Shown in pieces: positions 62,952 to 64,000 of a stretch of DNA of 64,000 bases. The notes beneath the pieces are model-generated. The model ran no database searches. It saw only the letters and a list, made by a program, of their open reading frames with translations, and was not told where the DNA came from. Positions within the stretch are counted from its first letter, which is position 1. The number at the start of each line of letters is the position of its first letter. This DNA is from Bradyrhizobium erythrophlei (GTDB lineage Bacteria; Pseudomonadota; Alphaproteobacteria; Rhizobiales; Xanthobacteraceae): assembly GCF_900129425.1 (NCBI RefSeq), contig NZ_LT670817.1, positions 7,840,001 to 7,904,000 of the forward strand, given 5' to 3'. Position numbers and translations under genes: made by a program.

Positions 62952-64000
62952 ATGGATGCCGAAGGCGCCGCGGCGGCCCTCGTTTTGGACGATGCTGCCG
63001 TTGAAAATCCGCCGGTGCAGGGCTGGCAGCGGCCGCTTGGCTGGTTGCGCCGCGCCGGGCAGTTCTTCTTCGCGCTCAGCTTTTCGAGCCTCACCCGCCG
63101 CATCGTTTCCTTGAATCTTGCCGGCCTGGTCGCGCTGGTGGCGAGCATCCTTTATCTCTCGCAATTCCGTGCCGGCCTGATCGACGCGCGGGCGCAAAGT
63201 CTTTCGGTGTCGGCCGAGATCATCGCCGGTGCGATCGCGGCTTCCGCAACCGTCGAGACCAACACCATCACCATCGATCCCGACCGGCTGCAGGATCTGA
63301 AGCCCGGTGAAACCTACGGCGCTCCGGACGAATATTCCGGGCTGGATTTTCCGATCAATCCGGAACGCGTCGCGCCGGTGTTGCGGCGATTGATTTTACC
63401 GACCAAGACCCGCGCCCGCATTTACGACCGCGACGGGGGGCTCATTCTCGACAGCCGCAATCTGTACGGACGCGGCGACGTGCTGCGGTTCGAACTGCCG
63501 CCACCGTCGGTCGAGAAGCCGGGCATCGTCGAACGCACGACCATCGCGATCCGTACCTGGCTCAATCGCGGCGACCTTCCGCTCTATCGCGAACTCGGGC
63601 CGGAGAACGGCAAAGGTTATCAGGAAGTCGGCGAAGCGCTGCAGGGCCAGAAGAGCAGCATGGTGCGCATCAACGAGCGCGGCGAAATCATCGTTTCGGT
63701 CGCGGTGCCGGTGCAGCGGTTCCGCGCCATCCATGGCGCGCTGATGCTCTCGACCCAGGGCGACGACATCGACCAGATGGTCACCGCCGAGCGGCTGGCG
63801 ATCTTGAAAGTCGGCGGCGTCGCTTCCGCCGTGATGATCGTGCTGTCCTTGCTGCTGGCGAGCACCATCGCAGGTCCCGTGCGCCGGCTCGCCGACAGCG
63901 CCGAGCGCGTCCGCCGCCGCATCAGGACCCGCGTCGAGATTCCCGATTTCACCCGCCGCCGCGACGAGATCGGCCATCTCTCCGGCGCGCTGCGCGACAT
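62952..64000 (+). CDS. chvG: Sensor histidine kinase ChvG, N-terminal part
   Basis: I translated the plus strand from the ATG at 62952; it is open to the window end (about 349 codons). Cytoplasmic start, first membrane segment (IVSLNLAGLVALVASILYLS), periplasmic sensor (LRRLILPTKTRARIYDRDGG, ERTTIAIRTWLNRGDLPLYR, MVRINERGEIIVSVAVPVQR), second membrane segment (VASAVMIVLSLLLASTIAGP) and the beginning of HAMP (VRRLADSAERVRRRI). The kinase core is outside. Pairs with chvI, 138 bp upstream. Confidence 0.95.
   Translation, partial: MDAEGAAAALVLDDAAVENPPVQGWQRPLGWLRRAGQFFFALSFSSLTRRIVSLNLAGLVALVASILYLSQFRAGLIDARAQSLSVSAEIIAGAIAASATVETNTITIDPDRLQDLKPGETYGAPDEYSGLDFPINPERVAPVLRRLILPTKTRARIYDRDGGLILDSRNLYGRGDVLRFELPPPSVEKPGIVERTTIAIRTWLNRGDLPLYRELGPENGKGYQEVGEALQGQKSSMVRINERGEIIVSVAVPVQRFRAIHGALMLSTQGDDIDQMVTAERLAILKVGGVASAVMIVLSLLLASTIAGPVRRLADSAERVRRRIRTRVEIPDFTRRRDEIGHLSGALRD

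Noticed and set aside
63396..63977. Minus-strand frames opposite chvG
   Set aside because: Antisense shadows; the plus strand is clearly ChvG.

Overview
The window looks like a chromosomal stretch of a Bradyrhizobium-type alphaproteobacterium (Nitrobacteraceae). This is inferred from recognisable protein families: PrkA/YeaH, FdxA, RpoH, the pckA-chvI-chvG neighbourhood, TIGR02300, DUF4167, DUF6894 and many tiny proteins of types common in that group. No database search was possible, so names rest on family recognition.

Layout. (1) 1-5.7 kb, core: a stress cluster on the minus strand (YeaH-type DUF444 protein, PrkA kinase, 7Fe ferredoxin, a MarR regulator with a cysteine-rich tail), divergent from an rpoH-type sigma factor. 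(2) 5.7-17 kb, accessory: small genes mixed with decayed ones (frameshifted DCC oxidoreductase, LysM and thermonuclease remnants, two IS fragments, truncated kinase and ABC-receptor genes), plus an SGNH hydrolase and a large secreted CxxCH/beta-propeller protein. (3) 16.9-17.8 kb: a 3' fragment of tRNA-Thr and a 5' fragment of tRNA-Ala on either side of an intact TIGR02300 gene, suggesting recombination at tRNA genes. (4) 18-35 kb: a NarL-type two-component pair with a truncated kinase, aldo/keto reductase, hydrolase, ABC-type receptor, a full IS1182-family element, a multi-PAS kinase, a CadC-like TPR regulator, a methyltransferase-hydrolase pair and a full IS30 element. (5) 35-48 kb: very small genes, several ending in the same hairpin terminator; a secreted Cys/Gly-repeat peptide that resembles a RiPP precursor; a second-looking ihfA; a PilZ protein, a cupin, a fatty-acid-hydroxylase-like protein and a Crp/Fnr regulator. 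(6) 48-56 kb: an rve-type IS beside a 5'-truncated MOSC-rubredoxin gene, a 229-bp tandem duplication next to a 147-bp perfect inverted repeat, scrambled cyclase/TPR fragments, an IS701 remnant, and the replication module (excisionase-like HTH, small protein, primase-helicase) of a phage satellite or integrative element. (7) 56-64 kb, core: glgP, pckA, a HugZ-like protein, chvI and the start of chvG.

The core blocks cover stress signalling (PrkA, RpoH) and central carbon control (glgP, pckA, ChvI/ChvG). The middle 40 kb is a graveyard and nursery of mobile DNA. At least eight copies of one dispersed intergenic repeat, shared terminators, shared 5' leaders and several single-base frameshifts are its most distinctive signals.
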